Assembly (NCBI RefSeq): GCF_900110535.1
Contig: NZ_FOJA01000001.1
Location: 1,709,393-1,773,392, forward strand
DNA length: 64,000 nt
Reading direction: 5' to 3'
From: Halobacterium jilantaiense
Lineage (GTDB): Archaea > Halobacteriota > Halobacteria > Halobacteriales > Halobacteriaceae
Positions within the stretch are counted from its first letter, which is position 1; each line of letters begins with the position of its first letter. The notes below the pieces were generated by a model. The model made no database searches. It was not told the DNA's origin and saw only the letters and a list, made by a program, of their open reading frames with translations. This document shows, in pieces, positions 21,616 through 28,849 of the stretch. The position numbers and the translations under genes are program-made.

Positions 21616-21628
21616 GTTCCAGTGGAAC
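21616..21628. other. Palindromic ORB half-site
   Basis: GTTCCAGTGGAAC is a perfect palindrome around one base and equals the first part of box B without the G-run. It may bind the initiator weakly. Confidence 0.4.
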
Positions 21629-21683
21629 GGGATCGGGAGTGCCAGCCGGCCGTCCAAGACTGGATTTGGCTCGGTGGAGAGAG

Positions 21684-21708
21684 GTTCCAGTGGAAACGGT
21701 GGGGTGGG
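21684..21708 (+). other. ORB B
   Basis: GTTCCAGTGGAAACGGTGGG followed by GTGGG: ORB core plus G-run on the plus strand, directed toward ORB C. Confidence 0.75.
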
Positions 21709-21729
21709 AATGTCGGACGGGGGGCAGCC

Positions 21730-21755
21730 CCCCACCCCTTCGTTTCGGGTGGAAC
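21730..21755 (-). other. ORB C
   Basis: Read on the minus strand it begins GTTCCACCCGAAACGAAGGG and continues into a long G-run. It faces ORB B and borders the AT-richer centre. It is one of the two most complete boxes. Confidence 0.8.
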
Positions 21756-21779
21756 AGCGAGAAAGGGTGGGTGGGGGGT

Positions 21780-21860
21780 ACCGGAATCGATTCTCTAGAT
21801 GGGAAAGCACTAAGTCACTACTGCTAAAACAGTATCCGCAAACCAGTAGCTGACTGGAAC
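21780..21860. other. Candidate DNA unwinding element
   Basis: The stretch around GATTCTCTAGATGGGAAAGC and the following CTAAAACAGTATCC is visibly AT-richer than its surroundings and lies between the oppositely oriented boxes C and D. A second AT-rich patch (TTAGCATTAATTTCTTC) lies at 22070-22090. Which one opens cannot be told from sequence alone. Confidence 0.45.
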
Positions 21861-21944
21861 TGTGGATGTGGAGTGGTCTAGTTCTAGTGGAGTCTGACCG
21901 CTCAGTCCCGTCTCGTTCGCGACCCCTCCCGGTCCATCCTCGTC

Positions 21945-21970
21945 CTCCACTCGAAACGAAGGGGTGGGGG
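21945..21970 (+). other. ORB D
   Basis: CTCCACTCGAAACGAAGGGG continues into TGGGGG. It is almost identical to ORB C in its second half and lies in opposite orientation, so the two frame the centre of the origin. Confidence 0.8.
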
Positions 21971-22182
21971 CTCAACTTCTCGTGTCCCTCTCAACTCCCA
22001 CTCACGCTCGCCTAGCCAAGCACTCACACGCTAGGCGCGCTCCCGGCGGACTAGCACACCTCCCTAACTCTCTTAGCATTAATTTCTTCGCGCACGCCCG
22101 CGACCCTCCGTTTCCCCTCCACCCGCTCGACACACCGGCCGGTGGTCTCGCTGGACGGCCGACACTCACGACCTCGCCGCCC

Positions 22183-22205
22183 GGTTCCACTCGAAACCCT
22201 CCCCG
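22183..22205 (+). other. ORB E (degenerate)
   Basis: GGTTCCACTCGAAACCCTCC keeps the TTCCACTCGAAAC core but has C-residues instead of the G-run. Probably a weak site. Confidence 0.45.
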
Positions 22206-22398
22206 TCGGCCGCGCGCTGGCTCCCGCGTTCGATTTCGACCCGGATCACCGGTCGAGGCACACGCGATCACGCCGCTCTCTCCAATTCCCGTATCTCCCG
22301 TCTGCCGTAGGTTTAAGTTGTCTCGCCGGTAGTCTCGACGTACTACGACCACCCCTGCGTCAAACATACAAAGGTCGGGGTGCGAATGGTGTTCAAAG

Positions 22399-23043
22399 AT
22401 GGGACTGTTCGCAGAGCTCAGAGACAGTGTATCCCGAGTCACGGCGAGCCTCTTCGCCGACGACTCGGAGCCGAAACGCATCGGGATTTACGGTCCGCCT
22501 AACGCGGGGAAGACGACACTCGCGAACCGCATCGCGCGGGACTGGACCGGTGACGCCGTCGGCCCCGAGAGCCACATCCCCCACGAAACGCGGCGCGCCC
22601 GCCGCAAGGAGGACGTGGAAATCGAACGCAACGGGAAGACCGTCAACATCGACATCGTCGACACGCCGGGCGTGACGACGAAAGTCGACTACTCGGAGTT
22701 CCTCGACCACGACATGGAGAAAGACGAGGCCGTGCGCCGCTCCCGCGAGGCCACCGAGGGCGTCGCGGAGGCGATGCACTGGCTGCGCGAGGACGTCGAC
22801 GGCGTCATCTACGTCCTCGACGCCACGGAGGACCCGTTCACGCAAGTGAACACGATGCTCATCGGTATCATCGAGAGCCGAGAGCTGCCCGTCCTCATCC
22901 TCGCGAACAAGACGGACCTCGATGACGCCAACATCCAGCGCGTGTCGAACGCGTTCCCCCAGCACGAGACCATCCCGCTGTCCGCCCTGGAGGGCGAGAA
23001 CATGGACGAGGTCTACGAGAAGATCGCGAAGTACTTCGGGTGA
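22399..23043 (+). CDS. oapA: Era-like GTPase, origin-associated protein OapA
   Basis: A 214-residue small GTPase. G1 is GPPNAGKTT (32-40), G3 is DTPGV (88-92), G4 is NKTD near 165 and G5 is SAL near 195. Between G1 and G3 is an unusual charged stretch (HETRRARRKEDVEIERNG). It is the first of three genes directly next to the origin; the set is known as oapABC in Haloferax volcanii, where a link to replication has been studied. The precise target of the GTPase is not known. Its stop is followed 5 bp later by the oapB ATG. Confidence 0.9.
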   Translation: MGLFAELRDSVSRVTASLFADDSEPKRIGIYGPPNAGKTTLANRIARDWTGDAVGPESHIPHETRRARRKEDVEIERNGKTVNIDIVDTPGVTTKVDYSEFLDHDMEKDEAVRRSREATEGVAEAMHWLREDVDGVIYVLDATEDPFTQVNTMLIGIIESRELPVLILANKTDLDDANIQRVSNAFPQHETIPLSALEGENMDEVYEKIAKYFG

Positions 23044-23048
23044 CCAGA

Positions 23049-23441
23049 ATGCCAGAGACCACTAGTGACGACGGGCCCGCCGAGGGCGTCCAGATCGACC
23101 TCATCAGCGGCGAGCGGATGGCCGGCAAGACGTCCATGGAGAAGATCCGGCTCATTCTCGACGGCGTCCGGGACGGCAACATCGTCGTGTTGGAGTCCGG
23201 GCTGACGCCGGACGAGGAGTCGAAGCTCATCGAGGTGACGATGAGCGAGATCAATCCGGACGGCTTCTCGGGCATCGAGATCGAGAGCTTCCCGCAGTCG
23301 GAGGCCTCTGACACGAGCCTACTCGGACGCCTGATGGGCAAACAGGAGACCTCGAAGCTCACCGTCATCGGGCCGGCCAACCAGATTCAGTCCCTGCACA
23401 AGGACGAGACGCTCATCAGCGCGCTCATCTCCCGCAAGTAA
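23049..23441 (+). CDS. oapB: DUF2073 protein, origin-associated protein OapB
   Basis: A 130-residue protein of the archaeal DUF2073 family. The core reads VQIDLISGERMAGKTSMEKI and later NIVVLESGLTPDEESKLIEV, and it ends with a HKDETLISALISRK tail. No catalytic motif is obvious; RMAGKTS looks like a P-loop fragment but lacks the usual spacing. I chose the ATG at 23049; a GTG at 23040 overlapping the oapA stop is possible. The gene is followed without any gap by oapC (TAAATG), so all three genes are one transcription unit. Confidence 0.88.
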   Translation: MPETTSDDGPAEGVQIDLISGERMAGKTSMEKIRLILDGVRDGNIVVLESGLTPDEESKLIEVTMSEINPDGFSGIEIESFPQSEASDTSLLGRLMGKQETSKLTVIGPANQIQSLHKDETLISALISRK

Positions 23442-24248
23442 ATGCCACACCAGTGCACGAACTGCGGGCACGTCTTCGAGGACGGCTCCAAGGAGATGCT
23501 GTCGGGCTGCCCGGACTGCGGCGGGAACAAGTTCCAGTACCACCCGGGCGAGGTCCCCGAGGAGTCGTCTGAGCGAGCGGACGACGCGGAGCCGCCCGAA
23601 CCGGAGGGCGGCTCCGTTTCAGGTGCGGTCGGTCGCGCCGCGAACCGCGTGCGCGACGCCGTCTCCAGCGGCCCAAGTGGCGACGACGATGCGGCCGACG
23701 CGTCTGTCATCGAGTCCGCCGACGGAGACGTGACCACTCAGTCTGCCGACGCCCCGCCGGAGCCCGCTGCCGAGCCTGTCGAGGACGCCGTGACCGACGA
23801 TGTGGCGACCGACGCCGTGACCGACGCGACCGACGCACCCGAAACGGGGGACGGACAGACAGCGGACGCCGCGGTCGACCCGAATCCGGCCGTCGACGCG
23901 GACGCCGAGCCCGGCGTGAAGGCGTCGACGGCAGACTCCGAGGACAGCGCGCAGGCCGAGGCACGCAGCGGGGTCGTCGACATGGCGGACCTCCCGGACC
24001 GCGCCGAGGACGGCCGCGTCGTGAAAGAGCCCGACGACTCCGAGGACCGGCCGGACCTCGAAGACCTCCGGCAGGAGCTCAACGACCAGTTCGAGTCCAT
24101 CCGCATCGTCGCGCCCGGCCAGTACGAACTCAACCTCATGGAGTTGTACGACCGTCAGGAGTACATCATCGCGCTCCAGGAGGACGGCCAGTACGTCATC
24201 GAGGTGCCGGACGCCTGGGAGGCACCCGACCCGACGGACGCCGAGTAA
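23442..24248 (+). CDS. oapC: Zinc-ribbon protein, origin-associated protein OapC
   Basis: A 268-residue protein with three parts: an N-terminal zinc ribbon (CTNCGH at 5-10, CPDCGGNKF at 23-31); a very long acidic, Ala/Asp/Thr-rich linker with variable repeats (about 45-180); and a conserved C-terminal domain, RPDLEDLRQELNDQFESIRI then GQYELNLMELYDRQEYIIAL. The C-terminal part probably binds a partner, possibly OapB (inference). Its ATG directly follows the oapB stop. The linker codons contain a sequence similar to an ORB (23835-23851). Confidence 0.88.
   Translation: MPHQCTNCGHVFEDGSKEMLSGCPDCGGNKFQYHPGEVPEESSERADDAEPPEPEGGSVSGAVGRAANRVRDAVSSGPSGDDDAADASVIESADGDVTTQSADAPPEPAAEPVEDAVTDDVATDAVTDATDAPETGDGQTADAAVDPNPAVDADAEPGVKASTADSEDSAQAEARSGVVDMADLPDRAEDGRVVKEPDDSEDRPDLEDLRQELNDQFESIRIVAPGQYELNLMELYDRQEYIIALQEDGQYVIEVPDAWEAPDPTDAE
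23835..23851 (+). other. Degenerate ORB-like sequence within oapC
   Basis: GCACCCGAAACGGGGGA resembles the second half of ORB C (CACCCGAAACGAAGGGG) with two bases missing. It lies in the codons of the acidic linker. Confidence 0.3.
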
Positions 24249-24402
24249 CACAGCCGCGGTCCGCGAGCGACCGAGCACGCGCGAACAGTCCCACTTTGCA
24301 TCCGCTCGGTCGACGCGGCCGACACCACGCGTCGGCCTAGTCTCCGTGCTCGCTTGCCGGCTGCCGAAGGTGTTTTCCGCTGTGGCACGCCCACACGGAT
24401 AG

Positions 24403-25977
24403 ATGCCCTCCTCCCGCGATCGCGTGCAGGCCGCGCTGGCCCTCTTCCGCAACCGCGTGCAGGCGCTGCTGGCGCTGTTCCCCGCGCTGCTGGCGCGTCT
24501 GGGCCTCGTCGACCGCTCCAAGGGCGAGGAGGCGTTCGACCTCGCCGTCCCGGCGATGGTCACCGGCGGTCTGCGGACGCTGCTCCGGACTGCGGACTTC
24601 CTGATGGTGAGCATCGCCGCCGGGTCGACTGCGGTCGCCGCCCTCGAGTTCGGGTTCCAGTACTACTTCATCCCGTTCGGGCTGGCGCTCGCGCTCACCT
24701 CCGGGACCATCAGCGTCGTCTCCCGGTTCAAGGGCGCTGGGGACCACGCCGACGCGAACTTCGCCATCAAGCAGTCGCTGTGGCTCTCTCTGCTCGTCTC
24801 GGTGCCCATCACGGTCGGCACCTGGGAGTACGCGGACGTGCTCGTCGGGCTGCTCGCGAGCGACGCCGAGACCACCCGGCTGGGCGCTGACTACCTCCGC
24901 GTCGTGATGCTGTCGGTCGTGTTCCGGTTCTGGAGCATGACCGCCGCGCGGGCGCTCGCGGGGGCCGGCGACACCCGCACGCCGATGTACGTTCGGCTGG
25001 TCACGCTCCCGACGAACATCGCCCTCAACGCGGTACTCATCTTCGGGCTGTGGGTGTTCCCTGAACTCGGCGTCGTCGGCGCGGCGTGGGGGACGGCCAT
25101 CGCGAACACGGTCGCGGGCGTCGTCTTCTTCGCCATCCTCGTCTCCGGCCGGTGGGACGTCACCCTCGAACTCGGCGGGAAGCAGTGGGACTGGGGGGTC
25201 GCGTCCGAAATCGTCCGGGTCGCGCTCCCGCTGGCCGGCACGCGGCTCTCGCGGACGTTCGGCCGGTTTCCGTTCCTGTTCGTGCTGGGGCTGTTCGGGC
25301 CCGCCGTGGTCGCCGCGTACGCCATCGGCCGGCGCGTGATGCTGCTCGCGCTGATGCCGGCCTGGGGGTACTCGACCGCGTCGTCGACGCTCGTCGGCCA
25401 GCGGCTCGGTGCCGACGACCCCGACGAGGCCGCCGAGTACGGCTGGCAGACGCTGCGCATCGCGCTCGTCACGCAGCTCCTCATCGGGGCCGCGCTGTTC
25501 GTCGCGGCGACCCCGGTCGCGCGGGCGTTCGACGCCGGCAACCTCGACCTCACCGTGACGTTCATTCGCGTGTTCGGGCTGAGCGTCGCCGGCTTCTCGG
25601 TCGCGCGCACCCTCCGCGGCGGGCTCCGGGGCGCGGGGGACACCCGCTGGCCGCTGTACGGCGGCCTCCTCGGGACGTACGTGGTGCGGCTGCCGCTGGC
25701 GTTCCTCGCGCTGCCGGTCGGGCAGGTCATCGCTGCCGGCCCGTGGGCCGTCGACCTCACGCTCCAGTCGTTCTCCCTCGGTCCGGTGACCGTCCCGACC
25801 GTCGCGCTGGGCGTGTTCACGATTCCGGGCGTGTCGTTCGCGCCCGGCATGGGCTGGGGGCTGGCAGCCATCTTCGTGGCCATCCTCGGCGATATGTACA
25901 CGCGCGCCGCCGTCAACCTCGTGCGCTTCCGGTCGGGCGCGTGGCGGGCGTACGGCCGACCGACGACCGCCGACTGA
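24403..25977 (+). CDS. MATE family efflux transporter
   Basis: A 524-residue membrane protein with about 12 helices in two similar halves. MATE-type signs are AVPAMVTGGLRTLLRTADFL at the start, RALAGAGDTRTPMYV after the first half and the mirrored LRGGLRGAGDTRWPLYG in the second. Proteins of this family export drugs or cationic metabolites with Na+ or H+. The N-terminus starts with a repeated RVQAALALF/RVQALLALF stretch. The substrate cannot be inferred. It lies 154 bp after oapC and is probably transcribed separately. Confidence 0.88.
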   Translation: MPSSRDRVQAALALFRNRVQALLALFPALLARLGLVDRSKGEEAFDLAVPAMVTGGLRTLLRTADFLMVSIAAGSTAVAALEFGFQYYFIPFGLALALTSGTISVVSRFKGAGDHADANFAIKQSLWLSLLVSVPITVGTWEYADVLVGLLASDAETTRLGADYLRVVMLSVVFRFWSMTAARALAGAGDTRTPMYVRLVTLPTNIALNAVLIFGLWVFPELGVVGAAWGTAIANTVAGVVFFAILVSGRWDVTLELGGKQWDWGVASEIVRVALPLAGTRLSRTFGRFPFLFVLGLFGPAVVAAYAIGRRVMLLALMPAWGYSTASSTLVGQRLGADDPDEAAEYGWQTLRIALVTQLLIGAALFVAATPVARAFDAGNLDLTVTFIRVFGLSVAGFSVARTLRGGLRGAGDTRWPLYGGLLGTYVVRLPLAFLALPVGQVIAAGPWAVDLTLQSFSLGPVTVPTVALGVFTIPGVSFAPGMGWGLAAIFVAILGDMYTRAAVNLVRFRSGAWRAYGRPTTAD

Positions 25978-26059
25978 GCCGCGGTGCGTCGCGACCGCCG
26001 AACCGTCTCGCTCGCGGCGAACGCCACGGATTTAAGGGACGCGAGGCGAATCCTCGCAC

Positions 26060-26143
26060 ATGAGCACGTCCACGAAACTCGTCGCCGCGACGGTCGCCAT
26101 CGCCGCCGTACTGTCGGTCGCCGTGATCGTTCAGGTCGGGTGA
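26060..26143 (+). CDS. Tiny single-helix membrane protein or leader peptide
   Basis: ATG at 26060 opens 27 residues (MSTSTKLVAATVAIAAVLSV and a short rest) with one hydrophobic helix and a charged start. Its TGA shares a base with the ATG of the next gene (TGATG at 26141-26145), the same arrangement as coupled genes elsewhere in the window. It may be a real microprotein or a translated leader that feeds ribosomes to the next gene. Confidence 0.5.
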   Translation: MSTSTKLVAATVAIAAVLSVAVIVQVG

Positions 26144-26919
26144 TGTTCTCCGAGCGCGCGCTCGACGGCGAGCTCGCGGCGGTCCGGGACGCGTACGCGC
26201 CCGGCGCGGTCGTCCTCGACTGCGAGCGCGACTTCGAGACGCTGTCCCCGGAGCACCGCGAAGACCTCCTGTTGCTCGTCGACGACCTGACGCCCCACGA
26301 GTACGACGACGCCTGGCTGCCCGAGGACAGCCCGGAGCTGCTCCGGCAGCTCGCCAGCACCGACTTCGTCGTCGGGATGCCGGGCGACGGCGCAGTCGCG
26401 TGGACCACGCAGACCGACCCGCCGCTCGTGTTCGTGAAAGCCCGTATCGAGGGGACGCCGGCGGACTTCGCGGACTTCCTCGTCGCCGAGGCGCTCGTCG
26501 AGGCGGGTCTCGGGCTCCCCGAGCAGTTCCTCGGGTTCTTCGAGGCCGAGTACCCCGAGTTCGCGGCGGCCGTCGACGGCGGCCCCGCGGCCGCCTACCA
26601 GCTCGGTGCCGCCGTCGCGACGGCGTTCCGCGGACTCCACACGCGAGCCGAGTTCGAGACGTGGGATGCCGACTTCCCGCGGCTCTACGACGCCTGGATA
26701 GACGCAGGTGAACGCGTCGAACCCCGGCTGGACGGGCTGGCGGGCGAACTCGCGCACGGCGAGACGTCGTTCTCCGACGCCGCCGAACTCGCCTGTAGCG
26801 CCGTCAAGCACGAGGGAGATGTCCCAGCGCCGTTCGCCGCGCTGGACTCGCCGGCGTTCCGCCGCCACGGCGCGACGTACGCCGTCACGTGGGCGCAGAA
26901 AGTGTTCGACGCGGAGTAA
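26143..26919 (+). CDS. Conserved haloarchaeal hypothetical protein (DUF7089-like)
   Basis: A 258-residue soluble acidic protein with no motif I can assign to an enzyme. Visible pieces are DFVVGMPGDGAVAWTTQTDP, then LVFVKARIEG, and a C-terminal helical part ending AVTWAQKVFDAE. I chose the ATG at 26143 because it overlaps the stop of the 27-residue upstream ORF by one base and the earlier frame is low-complexity. The family label is from memory. It is convergent with the RecA-like gene, with a 23 bp gap. Confidence 0.7.
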   Translation: MFSERALDGELAAVRDAYAPGAVVLDCERDFETLSPEHREDLLLLVDDLTPHEYDDAWLPEDSPELLRQLASTDFVVGMPGDGAVAWTTQTDPPLVFVKARIEGTPADFADFLVAEALVEAGLGLPEQFLGFFEAEYPEFAAAVDGGPAAAYQLGAAVATAFRGLHTRAEFETWDADFPRLYDAWIDAGERVEPRLDGLAGELAHGETSFSDAAELACSAVKHEGDVPAPFAALDSPAFRRHGATYAVTWAQKVFDAE

Positions 26920-26942
26920 GCAGAGCAGTAGAGACCTGCTTC

Positions 26943-27524
26943 TCAGTCGTCGGTGACGGCGACGCCGCCGTCCTCGCCGAGTTCGATGACGATGTCGCTG
27001 GCGTCCCGGTACCCAGCGAGTGCGTCCTCGTCGTGGACCTCCTCCGAGACGTGGACGAGCGCGACGGCGTCGTGGCGGTCGAGCAGTCCCTTGAGTCGCT
27101 GGAGGGCGTCCAGCGCCTGGTCCTCGTCGGCGTAGTACGCGAGTTCGGTCAGCGAGTCGAAGCTGACGCGGCGCTTCCCGGGGTTGTCGGTGAGGAACTG
27201 GTCGACGGCAGAGAGGATGCCGTCGACGTCCTCGGGTCGTGAGACGTAGTGGATGTGGCTGGCACCCCGTCGGGAGTAGCCGCGTTCGACGGAGAGCGTG
27301 TCCAGAATCTCGGCGCGCTCCTCGTCGACGTCGTAGTACTCCAGTTTCTGCGTGACCTCGCGGGCGGTGGTGCGCGTGGAGACGACCAGGAAGTGGTCGG
27401 TGTCCGTCTTCAGGAAGTCGGTGTCCATGCGGTCGGTCTCCCCCGTGGAGGGGTGTACGAGGAGGACGACGGTGCCACCCGGCACGGAGTCGGGCGCACT
27501 CTCGATGGCGAGGTCGTAGTCCAT
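26943..27524 (-). CDS. RecA/KaiC-superfamily-like protein with degenerate P-loop
   Basis: A 193-residue protein with the layout of haloarchaeal KaiC/RadA-like domains: an N-terminal VPGGTVVLLVHPSTGETDRM, a strand FLVVSTRTTAREVTQKLEYY, RRVSFDSLTELAYYADEDQA in the Walker B area and KGLLDRHDAVALVHVSEEVH. At the Walker A place HPSTGETDRM has no GK[ST], so ATP hydrolysis is doubtful. Such proteins are probably regulatory or signalling. The ATG at 27524 opens MDYDLAIESAPDSVP. Confidence 0.62.
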   Translation of the reverse strand: MDYDLAIESAPDSVPGGTVVLLVHPSTGETDRMDTDFLKTDTDHFLVVSTRTTAREVTQKLEYYDVDEERAEILDTLSVERGYSRRGASHIHYVSRPEDVDGILSAVDQFLTDNPGKRRVSFDSLTELAYYADEDQALDALQRLKGLLDRHDAVALVHVSEEVHDEDALAGYRDASDIVIELGEDGGVAVTDD

Positions 27525-27608
27525 ACCCGGGCGAAGCGCACCCGTCGTCTTAACCCTGCGGGTGACCGCGTGAACGCCCGGTGTTCCGGGGTATTTCACG
27601 TCCGGCGG

Positions 27609-28046
27609 TCAGAGCAGGCTGTCGGCGGTCGCCGCGCCGACGACGCTGAAGATGGCACCGACCGAGGCCGCCTTCGCAGTCAGGGGTGCGACCACCGCCA
27701 TCTCCGTCCCGAGGTCGAGCTGGGTGGCGAACGTCACGGGCGCGGTGAGCGCCAGCGAGAGCACGAACACCGACCCGAACGAGACGCCCATCAGGGAGAT
27801 GAACCGCACCGGGACCCCCGCGACCTCGGCCTCCCGGTCCGGGTCCCGGTCGTCGTCGGCCTTGTACAGCGCGCCGTACCCGATGATTGCGACCATCAGC
27901 ACTGTCGCGGCGGCGTGGTACCACTGCATCCGGCTGGCGAGCAGCCACACCTCTTCCGTGACGACGAACGGCCCCGCGAGCACGAACCCGCCGACGACCT
28001 GCTGGGCGGTGTCGGCGTACGCGTACCGCTTCCCGCCTCTGGCCAT
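27609..28046 (-). CDS. Four-helix membrane protein (DUF2391-like)
   Basis: A 145-residue membrane protein with helices around QQVVGGFVLAGPFVVTEEVW, YHAAATVLMVAIIGYGALY, FISLMGVSFGSVFVLSLALT and a C-terminal hydrophobic segment. It resembles the DUF2391 group of small prokaryotic membrane proteins, whose role is unknown. I chose the ATG at 28046 (MARGGKRYAYADTAQQ) because earlier in-frame codons are not hydrophobic and overlap the divergent methyltransferase promoter. Confidence 0.62.
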   Translation of the reverse strand: MARGGKRYAYADTAQQVVGGFVLAGPFVVTEEVWLLASRMQWYHAAATVLMVAIIGYGALYKADDDRDPDREAEVAGVPVRFISLMGVSFGSVFVLSLALTAPVTFATQLDLGTEMAVVAPLTAKAASVGAIFSVVGAATADSLL

Positions 28047-28164
28047 GCTCGTGGTGTCTGTGGCGGCTCGGTTAAGTCCTGCCGGCTTCCGCTGCCCGGC
28101 CTGAGCGCCGCCGCTGCCGCGGGACTCCGGTGGCGTTTTGCCGGCTGCGGTCGACGGGTCGGCC

Positions 28165-28842
28165 ATGAGCGTCCGCGAGGAGTTCGACGAGTGGGCGGCG
28201 TCGGGCCGCGACAAGGGGATGGAGGACCGCCACTGGCACACCGCGAAACACGTGCTCGCGCGGATGCCCGTCGAGGACGACGACTTCGTCCTCGACCTCG
28301 GGACGGGCAGCGGGTACGCGCTGCGCGCGCTCCGAGAGCGCGGCGTCGCCCGCGGCTACGGGCTCGACGGCGCGCCCGAGATGGCACGGAACGCCCGGAG
28401 CTACACCGAGGACGACGACGTGGGGTACGTCGTCGGGGACTTCGGGAGTCTCCCGTTCGCGGACGACTCGGTCGACCACGTCTTCTCGATGGAGGCGTTC
28501 TACTACGCCAGTGACCCGCATCACACGCTCGAAGAGGTCCGCCGCGTCCTGAAGCCGGGCGGGACGTTCTACTGCGCGGTGAACTACTACGAGGAGAACG
28601 TCCACAGCCACGGCTGGCAGGACAACATCAGCGTCGAGATGACGCGCTGGGGCCGCAGCGAGTACCGGGCGGCGTTCCGTGACGCGGGCCTGCACGTCGC
28701 CGAGCAGGACAACATCCCGGACCGAGAGACGGAGATTCCGGCCGCGAGCGAGTTCCCCCACGAGGGCTTCGAGACGCGGGAGGACATGGTCGAGCGCTAC
28801 CGGACCTACGGCACGCTGCTGACGGTCGGCGTCGCGCCCTGA
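28165..28842 (+). CDS. Class I SAM-dependent methyltransferase
   Basis: A 225-residue Rossmann-fold methyltransferase. Motif I is VLDLGTGSGYALRAL, followed by the acidic residue of motif II in GYGLDGAPEMA, GDFGSLPFADDSVDHVFSME (motifs III-IV) and LKPGGTFYCAVNYYEE. It fits the UbiE/Methyltransf_11 group that acts on small molecules or quinone precursors; the substrate is unknown. The ATG at 28165 (MSVREEFDEWAASG) is preferred over an in-frame start 27 bp upstream, because family members begin close to this phrase. It is convergent with the thiamine ABC operon. Confidence 0.85.
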   Translation: MSVREEFDEWAASGRDKGMEDRHWHTAKHVLARMPVEDDDFVLDLGTGSGYALRALRERGVARGYGLDGAPEMARNARSYTEDDDVGYVVGDFGSLPFADDSVDHVFSMEAFYYASDPHHTLEEVRRVLKPGGTFYCAVNYYEENVHSHGWQDNISVEMTRWGRSEYRAAFRDAGLHVAEQDNIPDRETEIPAASEFPHEGFETREDMVERYRTYGTLLTVGVAP

Positions 28843-28849
28843 ACGGACG

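Larger units (their letters stand above)
21219..22398. other. Chromosomal replication origin (oriC1-like)
   Basis: About 1.2 kb without a credible gene between orc1 and oapA; the open frames here have no coding character. It holds at least five ORB-type sequences in both orientations, a palindromic half-site and AT-rich patches between boxes. ORBs are the known binding sites of archaeal Orc1/Cdc6, and in haloarchaea they carry an extra G-run. The layout runs: ORB A next to orc1, converging boxes B and C, an AT-richer centre (about 21780-21860), then D and E pointing to oapA. Flanking genes orc1 and oapABC match known haloarchaeal main origins. Confidence 0.9.

Noticed and set aside
21361-22481. 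Open frames within the origin region on both strands
   Set aside because: They show no family motif, have odd composition and cross the ORBs and AT-rich patches; the region is better explained as the origin.
23100-23140. A P-loop in OapB (RMAGKTS)
   Set aside because: The spacing and glycine pattern of a Walker A motif are missing; the likeness is limited to GKTS.
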